A DNA stretch of 64,000 nucleotides. Origin: Pelargonium nanum (lineage: Eukaryota > Streptophyta > Magnoliopsida > Geraniales > Geraniaceae). The notes under the pieces are model-generated. The model was not told the DNA's origin. It searched no databases and worked only from the letters and a program-made list of their open reading frames with translations. The translations under genes and the position numbers were made by a program. The stretch lies in assembly GCA_036897485.1 (NCBI GenBank), contig JAYMTF010000031.1, positions 1 to 64,000 of the forward strand, written 5' to 3'. How positions within the stretch are numbered: the stretch's first letter is position 1; every line of letters starts with the position of its first letter. Below, piece after piece: positions 1-11,283 of the stretch.

Positions 1-499
1 TAATAAAATATATGGCCTATAATCTTTCTTTGTAGACGGATCTTTCACTGGGTTTCTTTATGTTGATTCTTGCATTTGAGTTCTCTCTTATCAAAAGGTA
101 AATCTGTATCCTACTCATAAGCGGCAATCCTGTTCAAATTCCTACATGTAACTTGTTCTACTCTCTTATTTATGGAAATTGGGAATCCTATATGCTATTA
201 GAAGAGCTTTAGGATACACGCTCACTGAATTTCTACTTGGGATCTGGTAATTACTGAAGTAAAAATCCCGAACACGATTCAAATTCCTCAACTTCTCTCC
301 AACTCAAGCCTCCCTTCTAAACCTCTATATTTCTTTTATTTCGCTTTCCGTTCCTTAAATAGAGTGGCTACTTACTGGAGCATCTCTTAACAGCGTCCGT
401 CTTTCTCTGTATCTAGTTTCATTAATCTAGTGGTCTTTTTCTAGGAATCTACAGCCAAGTTCTATATATAACATACCAAAAGGTCAGTTTTATAGCTCT

Positions 500-712
500 A
501 TGTCTCGTCTGTTCAAAAACGCATTCGCCGCATGTGAGGCAGCAGCAAAATGGGTCTTTTCAGGGCTTTTTAAACAAGCCGGATTTCTAGGAAAATTGTC
601 TTACTCAGTTCGGGATCCTTTTAGAAGAAAATGTCGTTATCTTGTTCTCGCTTTGACTCTAGTGCTGTATAGTCTGACCTTAATTATGAAATCTTTCTAT
701 TGTTCCTTCTAG
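500..712 (+). CDS. Hypothetical 70-residue open frame
   Basis: The first 130 bases are visibly richer in G and C than the flanks. The product begins with an alanine-rich, basic amphipathic stretch (KNAFAACEAAAKWVF), has an Arg/Lys cluster near residues 38-47 (RDPFRRKCR) and ends with a probable membrane helix (YLVLALTLVLYSLTLIM). I do not recognise it. A short membrane protein, a fragment of a transferred gene and chance are all possible. Confidence 0.2.
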   Translation: MSRLFKNAFAACEAAAKWVFSGLFKQAGFLGKLSYSVRDPFRRKCRYLVLALTLVLYSLTLIMKSFYCSF

Positions 713-1503
713 TTATACTCTCCGTCAGTAGTTTGGTACATCTCTACTCAATTTCCAATATGAGATCTGATCATTCCTTGATTTACGTCCTAATTCTCCT
801 TGTTTATCTTCTATATGCCTTATAATCCTAGCTTTAGTTATCTCTTATCTGTATTCTATTCTTTATTACTTGTGAGCTTATCCTTAGTTTCCATTATGAG
901 ATAGGAACTTTTGCGGCATCATCTTACGCCTATCTCCATCTATTAACAGTGAAGATCAGATTTTCTGTAGAGGTTAAACGAGGTCCCTAAATACCTTGTA
1001 AGTTTCTGAACAAGGAATTTTAAATTATGAAGGAAATAGAGTGACTCAAAAAAGCCTTGAATGTACAAACGACCTTCCTTATTTTTAGGAGAGCTAAGTT
1101 CTAATCTTGGCCGTTGTTAAGTCTTGCTTACTTATTCCGGTACGCTTAATCTGAAATATAGAAGAGTTTAAATTATAATGTAATATGAGTGGACTCCTTT
1201 ACCTTTAATAAAGGTACCTAGAGCTTCCTTTAAAAGTATTTCTAGCCTAGAATTTGAAATCCTGTAGCTTCTTTTCTATCAAACTATGTCTCAACTTAGC
1301 AAAGTCTAATTTTCACGAGAGTTTTTACTATATTAATGTGGAGCAAGTCAACGAGGTTCTATTTTAAAGTAAAAAGGCAAGCTTTAGCTTGTTGCAGAAT
1401 CCTTTCTTTCGAGGGCTTTAAGTTAAGAGTGTAAAACTAAGGAAGTGCTGTATGGTTATTCAAGTGTTACTGTAAGGAAAAGGATCCCCTTTAGAACCAA
1501 GGA

Positions 1504-1529
1504 ATAAGACGATAAATTTATCGTCTTAT
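1504..1529. repeat. Perfect 26-bp palindrome
   Basis: ATAAGACGATAAA (1504-1516) is followed with no spacer by its exact reverse complement (1517-1529). As RNA it would form a tight hairpin, and as DNA a possible cruciform. There is no adjacent gene to link it to. Confidence 0.9.
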
Positions 1530-1724
1530 GCTTAACTATCTCTTAGACTTAATTTGTTTATTTGACACACGACTGGCTTTTGTAAATCCTATATAGCATT
1601 TCCTACTCTCTGTAGAACTAAGAGATTCCTCATTTTAACATACATCTTAGGTAAGCCCTAAATTCTATATTTGAAGTAAGGTTTTGTAATGGATAGTACA
1701 TGTTATGAGTAACTCTTTATATTT

Positions 1725-1800
1725 GTAGGAATGGATTGGATTCGAACCGACGTATGTAAGTTTTGCAGACTTATGTTCTACCACTCGGCTACTAAACTTG
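1725..1800 (-). pseudogene. trnC-like remnant (GCA anticodon)
   Basis: On the minus strand, TAGCCGAGTGGTAGAACA resembles a D arm. It is followed by a perfect anticodon stem TAAGT-CTGCAAA-ACTTA with anticodon GCA (cysteine) at 1764-1766, and then GTCGG-TTCGAAT-CCAAT, a T arm with one mismatch. The expected 5' acceptor strand to pair with CCATTCC is not there, so the cloverleaf does not close. The D arm is closer to a plastid-type tRNA pattern than to the native mitochondrial trnC, but this is not firm. It is probably a decayed or chimeric tRNA. Confidence 0.45.
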
Positions 1801-4800
1801 CAATTCAAGGTAATGGGCTGCAATTTGCACTTTTCATAATATTTACAAATATCAAGCCTAGCTTTACACAAGGAGGATAGCCGATACCGTGGGTAAGGAT
1901 ATAGTTCTTTTATGAAGGGGATTGTAGCAAAATTAGACATGCCAAAGGAGGCTTCTTTGTATGAATATCTTATCCGGATTGCTTTTGAGTAAAGCCTAAC
2001 TATTAATTTGAGATTTATATTATTGGATCCAGAATTTTATTTGTTAAAAATACTCTACTTGTAAGTGTGAGGATCCAGGTGTAAGTCTAAAAAAAGCAAG
2101 AAATACTAGTAGTTAGGCGTGTCCCTTGAGCGGATTTACAGTGCAGTATAGTTTTGTGGATTAAAGAGAACCAAAAGTAGAAACGCAATAGCGGAAACTA
2201 GTTACACTATTCGCTGTCCAAATAAAAGCGTTCGCAAAACTCTCAGGTAATTCAGTTTAGATTTCTTTATTCAAAACTATAGCAATCGGGGTATACTGAA
2301 TACTAATTAGAAATTCATTAAAACGAGGTCTCTCTTACAATTATTAGTGTCTAAAATTCTTTTTTAACTATGACATTTTACCTAAGTCTAGAAAACTTAT
2401 TAAGACATTTTATTAAGACATCGTGCTATTACATACTTATTTTAGTTCTAAAGGAGATGGATTCTTCATAGGTCTAATTTATGTTTACATGATGCCCCCT
2501 ATTCCATATTAAAAATACTAAAGAAAAGAGCTTTATAATAGAGTTTCTCTATATTATCTGCTACTATATACCATCCACTTGTGACTTTTTGTGGGGTCAA
2601 TAACGCTATTTACCATAGCAATCTCATACTCACACTTCAAACCCTTACCTTGTAGCAATATTGAATAGAGCTTTTTCAACCCAGACTGGGCGTCTTCTTC
2701 TACGAAATTTATAAACTTATAAGGCCATGATCAAGAGTAACTAAGGCTTTTCTATTCTTTTATTTTTGTAATAAAACTTTAAGTTTACTAGTATATTTGG
2801 AAAAAGGAACCTATAATACGAAACATATAATCCTTGTAAATCCGGTTACTCACTTATGGGTTGGTTTCCAGTTATCACAGACAAGATCCTTTGTTAGTCT
2901 AAGTAGTTTTTCTATAAATAACACGGACTTAAAGATAACTTTTAATATTATAAGCTCCTTGTAAGTAAGTGCGGGCATAGCACTTTTAATCTATGCTCTG
3001 TTTACCTAAAAGTTTAGTAATACTACTCAAAGAGGATAAAAATTTTTATCAAAAAAAACTTGCTCGGAAATACCTATAAAAAGGAATGTGGGACTGGAGC
3101 TTTCCTTTGCAACCAACGCTTTGCGTTGCCAGCAATATTGTGCACTTAAATCTAAACGAGTTCCTCAGAACTAAGAAAAACTTTATACAATGTTGTAAGT
3201 ATTTTTATTCTTAATTTCTTTCCGGTATAATATTCAGAGCTACTCTTTTCGTATTCATGTATATAACTTACTACTTATTAAATGCGAATCCTATCTGAAG
3301 GTTTCAGTAGGGCGCCCTTTTTTTCCTATTTAAAGTGTATAGATTCGTCTAATTAGCTAATTTTTAAAAGTATCCTCGATACAGAGAGAGCTCGTAGCTA
3401 TCCGAACTATATTAATTAAACGCATTATAAGTAAGAAAGATAACTAAGTAAAAGCATATTTAGCCTTATAATCCAAGAATGACTTTGGTTGCTCGGCAAT
3501 TTTCTAAGTCCATAACTTGAGGCTTTGATCGAGCTCTTTTTCCTTTATAGTAATAAGGCACGCTAGTTCATTTTATCAATACATGAATTAATTCAAAACT
3601 TATTGTCCGCCTGATTTAGTGCACTATAACGTTACTTAGTGACTCCCGAAGTAGGATATTTGGGTATTTTAATACGTTTTCGATATATTTTGCTATCTGC
3701 TTTTTTGCATATCATATTCCTGTTTCTTTTTCTACGTAGAGGTTTCCTTATGCTCAGCTCCTTACAGGTATTATTGAATGAGAGGTAGGTTGTTGAAGTG
3801 TTAGCACTTAGCACTCAGTTCTTTACAATTCTATTTGTTTGTATGCTTGTATCAAAATAATTTAAATTAAGCCTCCTCTTATATTTTTCTTATAACTTTT
3901 AGAAATCCATTGAGGATCCAGAGATGTTTTCGAGTTTCCTACTCAATTTGTTGGAGTTATGAATGCGTCTCTTACCCCTAGATTTCCCCTTGTTTCTGAA
4001 CCAAAGCAAATAATCGATGGGTGGATAGTTCCGCATTTTATTAAACACTTTTGAAGACCCAATTTCTAAGCTAAGTAGTCGTTTTATTTAATAAGGGAAA
4101 AAGGACAACCTTAGGAATGTTTTAGTCTCGAGCCTGAATAGGTGCTGCTTTGAAAAATTTGTGTTTAGTACGCTTAGGTAGGGGGCTTCTTTCGCTGTTA
4201 TGATTACTTGAAGTCAGTCAAAGCCCCCATAGAAGTACACCTATATTCACTTTTTCCATGGTTTTTACGGTTGTAAATTCAGCGCAGCTGCTGTAGATCC
4301 TTTTAGAATTCTAGGAAGATCCTCTTTTTCTATTATAACTTTGCCTAGTGGGAAAGGAGGAACCCTGGATAATAAAGTACGAATATCTCAGTAAAGTAAA
4401 ATACCGGACCAAACGATACTTAGCTGCCAATTCCTCTCTCTTTTCTAGTTTTCTCCAAATTGACAGGTTCAGTAAATATGCCTTAAAAAAAAATATGTGT
4501 GATGTGTCCTTCTAAAAACCATATACCTATATCGGTTTTGTATAAGAATAAGGGGTCTCGATACATATACACACTACTTTTTTGTATATTTATGCTACCA
4601 CAGTTAAATACTTACTATAGAACAGAACGCAAGTTTAATCTGTTTTTTAGCCATAGCTAACTTTAAAATTTCCTTTCAAAGCTGCTTAGTCTTCCGAATT
4701 AGGAATTAGTATAATTCACATTACACTTTATTTTTTATTCCAAGGGGATGCCTTCTTTGTAGCGAAGCTGAAAAGCTCCAGTGTTTAATTTCCTATTATA

Positions 4801-4887
4801 AGCTACAAGGAACTCGATACAGGCAATTTTTTTTATAAACCTTATACTAAGGCCCCGGCAAAAAATTCTTGTTCTTGTTTTATTAGT

Positions 4888-4952
4888 AATAATGCGATTC
4901 GAGCCAATGCATGTAAGGTCTAAAACACAAGCGCATTACCATAAATTTTTTA
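4888..4952 (-). pseudogene. tRNA-like remnant, identity unknown
   Basis: The minus strand reads GGTAATGCGC (D-arm end) and, some 25 bases later, TACATGCATTGGCTCGAATC (variable region plus T loop). The spacing suits a tRNA, but the anticodon stem is not formed and no acceptor pairing is seen. Confidence 0.3.
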
Positions 4953-6646
4953 GGGCCCTTAATCCATGAAACATATTAACACTCTACTTAACGAGCGTCT
5001 GCGTACCCGAAATTATAATAACCTGCACCAGCTACCTACGACTATCCCTATATTCATTCTTATAAATATTACAATTGTTTACAAGAGCTAGTTTCTGATT
5101 ACGAAAGATTTTTCATTATGTGTTCTTGTTTAAAAACGACGGTCGGTATCTTTTAAATAAAATCACTTTATATAGATAAAACAGGACGTAAGTTGCGAAA
5201 TTAAAGAGATCCAAGCGAGTCTTTTTTCCATAGACAGGAGTATTACCAATTATTAGAAGAATCCCTCCTTAGTATGTCATCTAAGGAATCCCCTTAAAAA
5301 AGTATAAATATATAAAGAAAATAAAGCTTACCTCGAGTACTTCAGTAAAATTCTAATCTAGCAGTTACCCTATCACTCTTTTTAAGGACTCCGTAATATC
5401 TAACTGATTCCACAGCCGCTTTTTTGGAAGTTGAGAAGTCGCTTTACAGATAATTAGATCGAATATTAGTAATTCCTACAAGATTGAATAAAAAATTTAT
5501 TATATTATTTAGAAGGGCTCCATAGTAAAGAAGAGGGGCTTTCCCAGCTGTAACTCTACAAAAAAGGGTACCTAATTTCCCTTTTATAAGAATTTATAAT
5601 GCTAAAGGAGTCGTGGAACAAAAGACTAAATCACTAAAAGGCTTCTTGTGCAGTAACATATTAACTATCTACCTAGATTCTATTAGCCTTTCTTCAAACT
5701 CTGTTTATTTGTTCAGTCCACTTAATTATCTACCAAAGATAGGGTGTCCATTATCCTAAAAATGGAGTTCCGAAAGAAAGAGTCTATAAGGAGTTAGCTC
5801 ATATAAATTTGTAAGGTTATTTGATTTTAAAGGGAGCACTCCCCTTAGCCCTGGCTAAGTAGAATGCAGAACACAAAAAACATAGTGGCCTTTCGGACCC
5901 TTAATTATATAGTAGCTTTTGCTGGCAAGGGGATAAAGAATATAAGCCGTATCTCTATTCTTAAGGGCTAATATGTATGGCCCGGCTGTTAAACAAGTTT
6001 CCTTTTTTAGGACTAAAACAAGAGTACCTTCTTGTGGAAAAACGGGAACCTCTGAAGTGCTTTCTCCGATTCTTCTTTTTAGTTTTAGGTCAGCTATTCT
6101 AATCTACGGATTTCCAGGGATGTGGCTCAGGAAACCCTTAACGGTAAATAATGTTAGTTTTTTACATTACTCAGAATCTACATAAACGAGATTTAGAGTC
6201 CTATAAAAGAAGGGTATAATACCAAGAAAACACTTTGGATTTTTCAATACTAAACCGGCTTGCAGGGAATAGTAAGATAGGAGCTTGTTATTTAACCCCC
6301 GATCGAGCAGAATAGAATATAGAGAATTCCCTTTAATTAGGGGTCTTAAGACACTTCCTTGGTATTTTTGTGTGTACTTCTTAGTTTAACAAATTGATGT
6401 ATTTCTAGAAAGTTAGTTATACTTTTGTACGTCTTACTATATATAATCCTTTTAGTTTAAAGTCTTCCCTTTATTTAAATCAGGAATTCATCTTTAATAG
6501 AGGCCCCCCTCTCAAGTAAGTTGCAATATACCGAGTCAATTCTTAAGCAGCTTTGGGAAATAAATTTTAGTAAGTAAATACCTTATTCTTATTATTACTT
6601 TTATGAGTCTGATTCATATTATGAATTTAAGATTATTATTGCTTGT

Positions 6647-6656
6647 AAGGATCCTT
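6647..6656. repeat. Palindromic word AAGGATCCTT, copy 1
   Basis: Exact copies also lie at 18121-18130 and 35742-35751. One-base variants are seen near 1480, 7966, 22093, 38892 and 57754. Confidence 0.7.
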
Positions 6657-7982
6657 TATTAAAGCTTTACCTCTGAGTACTTTAGCATTAGACCTTATTA
6701 AGGAGATTCCTAACAAGTAAGCTACAAAGCAAGAAAAACTTATTTTTTTCTAAAGCCAGTTAAGTAGTACTCAAACTCAATACTTAGTACATTTAAAGAA
6801 ACCCAATTCTAAAACACAACCCGTAAACCTCTTCAGTAAGAATTTTTCCTAAATAAAACTAATAATAAGGGTTATTTGAAACTGTCGAGAAAATCACTAA
6901 CCATGAAATATCCGCGAAACCTTAACTTTTTGGAAGCGATACATTTTTGCATAATTTCCATGTTAAAATCATTAAATCAACTATGAACCTAAGAATTACT
7001 AAAGGATAGAGAGTACAATTTTCTATTTTAAATCCTATTAAAGGCAATCGTTAGCACGAGCTGGAAAAACTAAAAATGAGAAGCTCTTATATAATCGTAT
7101 ACATGTTAATAAGAAAACTGAAAAGCGTAATCCTACTTACAGATGTCCTTTTTTATTTATTTTAAGGAAACCCTGTTAAAAGCTTTACTAACTTCATATA
7201 TTGATATTGTAGGGTATAGGATCTTAAGAAACAGCCATTAGAGAAGCGTAATTTAGATTATAAGGTACCAAAAATTCCAGTGGAGACTTAACCTAAATCT
7301 ATGCAGGACCCTCTTGAATTTCAAGAAATAAAAAGGACTTAGAAGACTTTAATGAAGAGATTTTACGTACCAGATTTAGTGAGACAACCTTCTAACTTAA
7401 ACGTTACAAGACTCTGAAATTCCTAGCATGTTAATAGGTTCTTATATTTCCTAACAAAGAGGGGCTCTTTTCCTTAAATAGAATCACTTTCCTTTAGCGT
7501 GAGTATAGTGATAAATAGAGATTTATTTAAAGACAGATTCCGAAATCTTTGTTAATAATAAAAGTCACGTAGAAGTAATGAAGTAGGCCTTGTTTAGGAA
7601 TGCTTCGACTAAGTAAAATAATATAAATTAGAGAGTTGTGTCCCAGTAGACCACTAATTACAAGTAAGACCCGGTGTAAGTCAAGCTTTGTATCTTTCTT
7701 TTTCCCCTATCCATTCCCTTTATCAGTAAGTTAAGAATAAAGTATAACAAAAAAATAAATGAGAATAGAATCTACCCTCAAGGGTCTCTCCCGCCCTCTA
7801 GTAAAGGAACTGCAAATCTTGTCAGAATTCTATATTAATTAAGCACTCTTTGTACCTATAAGGCTTAAAGTCTCTTTCTACTCGGATACAAAACGTCAAC
7901 ATAAAACCAAAATATTCCTATAAACTAGAATTAGCAATCTACCTCAAATTTAATATTGATTGTAAGGATCCCTCAGCAGGAC

Positions 7983-8044
7983 CTCTATCCATTTTCCATA
8001 CTTTGTTGAGTTACCCCTCAACACCACGTCCTTGCTGGATAGGG
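7983..8044. repeat. Nested stem-loop
   Basis: The outer arms CTCTATCC (7983-7990) and GGATAGGG (8037-8044) pair over eight positions with one G-T. Inside, TGTTGAG (8004-8010) and CTCAACA (8017-8023) form a seven-pair hairpin with loop TTACCC. No gene is nearby. Confidence 0.6.
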
Positions 8045-8590
8045 AGTCTCAGTAAACGGAGGATATGGTACTCTTACCTACCTATTTTTGGGTTCCTTGA
8101 GGAGTAAACAAATAAAGCAGATATCAAAAAAATTTGGATGAAAAGTAATTCATTTAGAGACTCTATACTCTATTAAAACGTCTAGCAAGGCCTTGGTCCC
8201 ACTTACTTAATAAAGGGATAATCATATAAAAAAGGTCCAGAATGGATACCGTACATCTGATAATAAGCTTTTGTAAACCACTATTGTATTTTTTTTAGAA
8301 AAAACAAATGAGTAAGGAGCATGCTTTTAAAGCAAAATACGACGTTATAACCAAATTATGGCTAATTCCACGAGAGGGCCTATCCGCTAATATTTAACTC
8401 TTCCTCTTGTTTGTCTTCACTGAAACCTAATTTCAACCCCTTTTAAAAAAGTTCTGTTTTTTTACTATAATAGATTCACGCTCTTGGCTAAAAGATTTAC
8501 AAATTAAACCTAAAAAAACTCTGAATATTATCAAAAGATGTAGCAAAGAATGAGGTTTGCACTATAGAATAAGTTCTTATAAATATTACT

Positions 8591-8785
8591 TTGTATGAGG
8601 TATATAATCAGGAGTCGATTGCGAGGGCATTCCAATTATTGTACAGGGTATTTGAAAGGATATTGATAGTCTATACCTTGTTGGAGTATCTCGGCCTGGA
8701 TATCCTTATTTGGCTATTTCGGGACTTGGAGAAGAAAACTCTTACTTATGGGATTTACAAAGGATTACTATACGTAATACTATAG
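8591..8785 (+). CDS. Hypothetical 64-residue open frame
   Basis: The codon pattern and base texture (many GGA and TTG) differ from the AT-rich flanks. The predicted chain is helical and hydrophobic with charged residues spaced through it (ARAFQLLYRVFERILIVYTL, then DILIWLFRDLEKK). I know no match. It may be a piece of a longer foreign gene, since the texture continues a little past the stop. Confidence 0.2.
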   Translation: MYEVYNQESIARAFQLLYRVFERILIVYTLLEYLGLDILIWLFRDLEKKTLTYGIYKGLLYVIL

Positions 8786-10337
8786 TGAGTTTCTTTCAAC
8801 TATATCTGGTTTTGGGATTTCTTTTGTTGTGAAGAAGTGGGAAATAAAGAGCTTTTAAAGTGGGGTGCCTTAGGGCCGAAAGGAGAAAACCCATTTTCAT
8901 ATACACCTGCAACTTTGGTTTCGTACGTAAACATATGGGGCTTAAACACGGAATTCCTTGCCTGTTAAATTCTTAAATTAATAGGAGCCGCACACAGAAT
9001 AATAACAATTATACCTTTCTAAGCTTTTGCCCGGATTACAAGATATATAGCAGTTCGGCTTACTCAGGCAGTATTAATAAAAGAGGCATAGAATACCATA
9101 TTTGGTAGGATAAGCTATATAATAAGATATAAAAATTCGATGATCCATAGTTTAAGTAGGTTAAATAAATATAAAAAATGAAGGTACAAACTGACTCGTT
9201 ACTCGTACTACACTCAGTCACCCCAAAAGAGAAAATAAGTTATACTTTAGAAAGTTTTTTCTGCTACAAAGGAAGCTTTCACAGGAAAAGTTAGCCCGGT
9301 TTAGTATTTGAATCAGAGTAGCTTTCTCTAGATTAAGTTTTCTTTTACGAGGGACCCCAATCCTTAATTTTGAATGGGTTAGATCCTATAATTAGGCATT
9401 AAACATATAGACATTGCTGTCATTTGAAGTAAAGTTAGTGGGATTTTTTTCAATAAAAGACCTGTAGAGCGGATTCCTAATTCGGAAGTTAAGTTTTATA
9501 CTATAACCGAGTGAATTCTATAGATTATTTGCTTAATTAGAACTGACACAGAGAGTCCTTTTTTTACAATAGACACAAAATACAAAGAAAATTGCCTAGT
9601 ATTCCTGAAAGAACCCGTTAGAGCCTTTAGGTAGACAAGTATAAAGACAAACGGGATTGCCTAAACTTTTAGAATTCTGAGCTACAAACAAAAGGGGGTT
9701 AAAATCACATAGATAAAGAAAAAATGCACTTGTTCCTCTTGAAACTAGGAATTTGCGGAGTGAAAGAGTATGTTAGAGGGTGTCCTTAAGTTGACTGCAT
9801 TTAATCGCGTTCACGTCCGGTAAAGGAAAGTTCATTTGAAAGAGAAGTCGTTGGTTCAAATCTCCCTTTACAGTTAAGTTATAGTTAGAAAGTTTAGGAA
9901 ATAATAAATCCCTGATATAGTCTTTTTTATTTGTATTAGTAAAAAGGAACCCTTTACTAAACGGATTTCTTTCAAAAAAAAGAATATTATGCAAGAAAAG
10001 CCCTTTTAAAACTCACTTACAGGAATGTCCTTCCTTGTAAAAACTTATATTTAGAAATAATCAAGAATCTCGGTTTAAGTTTTACCTCTAATACTAAAAA
10101 TACTAAACTTTGATATAAAAAACTTTTCATTGGTTTACCAAAATTAACTAAGAACTTTCCAGTATTCTAGATTTAATTGCTATATTGATTGACTTCACAA
10201 AAACTTGGAAATGAGCCCTTTTTTTTAATGAGCTCCTCTATCAGTGCACAAAACGAAAACTGAAGTTGTGTCTTTAATTTTGGACAGATTTAACTTGTCA
10301 AAAGAAAGGTATGCTAGCATTGTGGTTTAGAATCTCT

Positions 10338-10350
10338 TCGATAGTATCGA
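10338..10350. repeat. Short palindrome just past the nad2 stop
   Basis: TCGATA-G-TATCGA lies 11 bases beyond the stop codon on the transcript side. It might be part of the 3' end of the nad2 mRNA, but it is too short to be called a terminator. Confidence 0.35.
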
Positions 10351-10361
10351 CACCAAGAAAC

Positions 10362-11283
10362 CTAGAGATATAAGCTAAGGGCCATTTGATGAGTAAGCGA
10401 AAACAAAGGAGAGGGATATAAAAAGAAAAAGGTTATCAAAAAGGAAGTTATTGACACTAATAAAGCCTTGTTACGATCCATTGCTCTATAAGGAATCCAT
10501 TTGCGAGGTGTATCAAAAAACATGCGTTTCACTAAGCGTATATAATAGAAGCAACCTATCACACTCGTAATTATGCCCACTGCGGCTAGGAAATAAGCCC
10601 CACAACTCAAAGCAGCAAAGAACAAATAAAATTTACTATAAAATCCCGCTAATGGAGGGATTCCGGCGTATGAGAACATAGTAATGGCGAAAGTCATAGC
10701 TAAAATAGGATTCATTTTGGCAAGAGCACCCAAATCCGAAATATATTTGACACGGCTTTGGCGTAATGCTAAAACTAGGGCAAAGACATTGAGAGTCATT
10801 AATGCATAAATAAAGATCCCAATCAGTAATGATTGAATTCCTTCTATGGTTCCACATGACAAGCCAATACAAATATAACCCACATGTCCAATGGAACTAT
10901 AAGCTAGAAGTCTCTTGACTTTTGTTTGGGCCATAGCGGCAAGTGCTCCTAAGATCATGGAAGCAATGCTGCAGAAAAAGAAGACTTGTTGCAACGTATC
11001 TCCATAAGAACCATAAAGAAAAAGACGTAAAATAGTAGCAAAGATAGCAATTTTAGGAGCAATAGATAGAAAGGCTGTCACGGGTGTGGGTGAACCCTCA
11101 TAAATATCAGGCGCCCACATATGAAAAGGAACTGCTGTTATCTTGAATAAGAACCCTACAGCTATAAAGAGAATGCCCATAAAAAGACCACTAGATTGAG
11201 GACCAGAAATCTCGTATCCAGTCATAATCTTGGCTAATTGATCAAAGTGGGTAGCTCCAGTGGACCCATAGATCATAGAACAA
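10362..11283 (-). CDS. nad2: NADH dehydrogenase subunit 2, exons 3-5 fused (3' part of a trans-spliced gene)
   Basis: ND2 is a proton-pumping antiporter-like membrane subunit of respiratory complex I in the mitochondrial inner membrane. The frame encodes 306 residues and a TAG stop, and covers roughly the last 60% of plant ND2. Recognisable blocks in order are CSMIYGSTGATHFDQ at the start, FKITAVPFHMWAPDIYEG, AQTKVKRLLAYSSIGHVGY, AGIPPLAGFYSKFYLFFAAL and the C-terminus LFSLTHQMALSLYL. They carry the conserved membrane lysines of the NuoN family and many hydrophobic segments. The 5' boundary is set at 11283 because domain V and VI of a group II intron and a terminal AT lie just before it, and the first base completes a split codon. 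The length is 922 nt, equal to 161+573+188 for exons 3, 4 and 5 as I recall them, so both internal cis introns are missing. There is no start codon here; exons 1 and 2 must be joined in trans. The in-frame ATG at 11366 lies inside the intron and is not a real start. Confidence 0.96.

Larger units (their letters stand above)
1..10337. other. Gene-free AT-rich stretch
   Basis: Apart from the items listed separately (open frames at 500 and 8591, tRNA-like pieces at 1725 and 4888, palindrome and hairpin), I see dense stops in all frames and no recognisable gene, rRNA or plastid sequence. A faint T-arm-like GTCGTTGGTTCAAATC occurs at 9847. Confidence 0.6.

Noticed and set aside
9820-9875. Possible tRNA at GTCGTTGGTTCAAATC
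   Set aside because: Only the T-loop word is present; no D arm, anticodon stem or acceptor partner is seen, so it was left out of the feature list as a gene.
10636-10872. A 78-codon minus-strand frame inside nad2
   Set aside because: It lies in another frame of the well-supported nad2 exon and has no family resemblance of its own.
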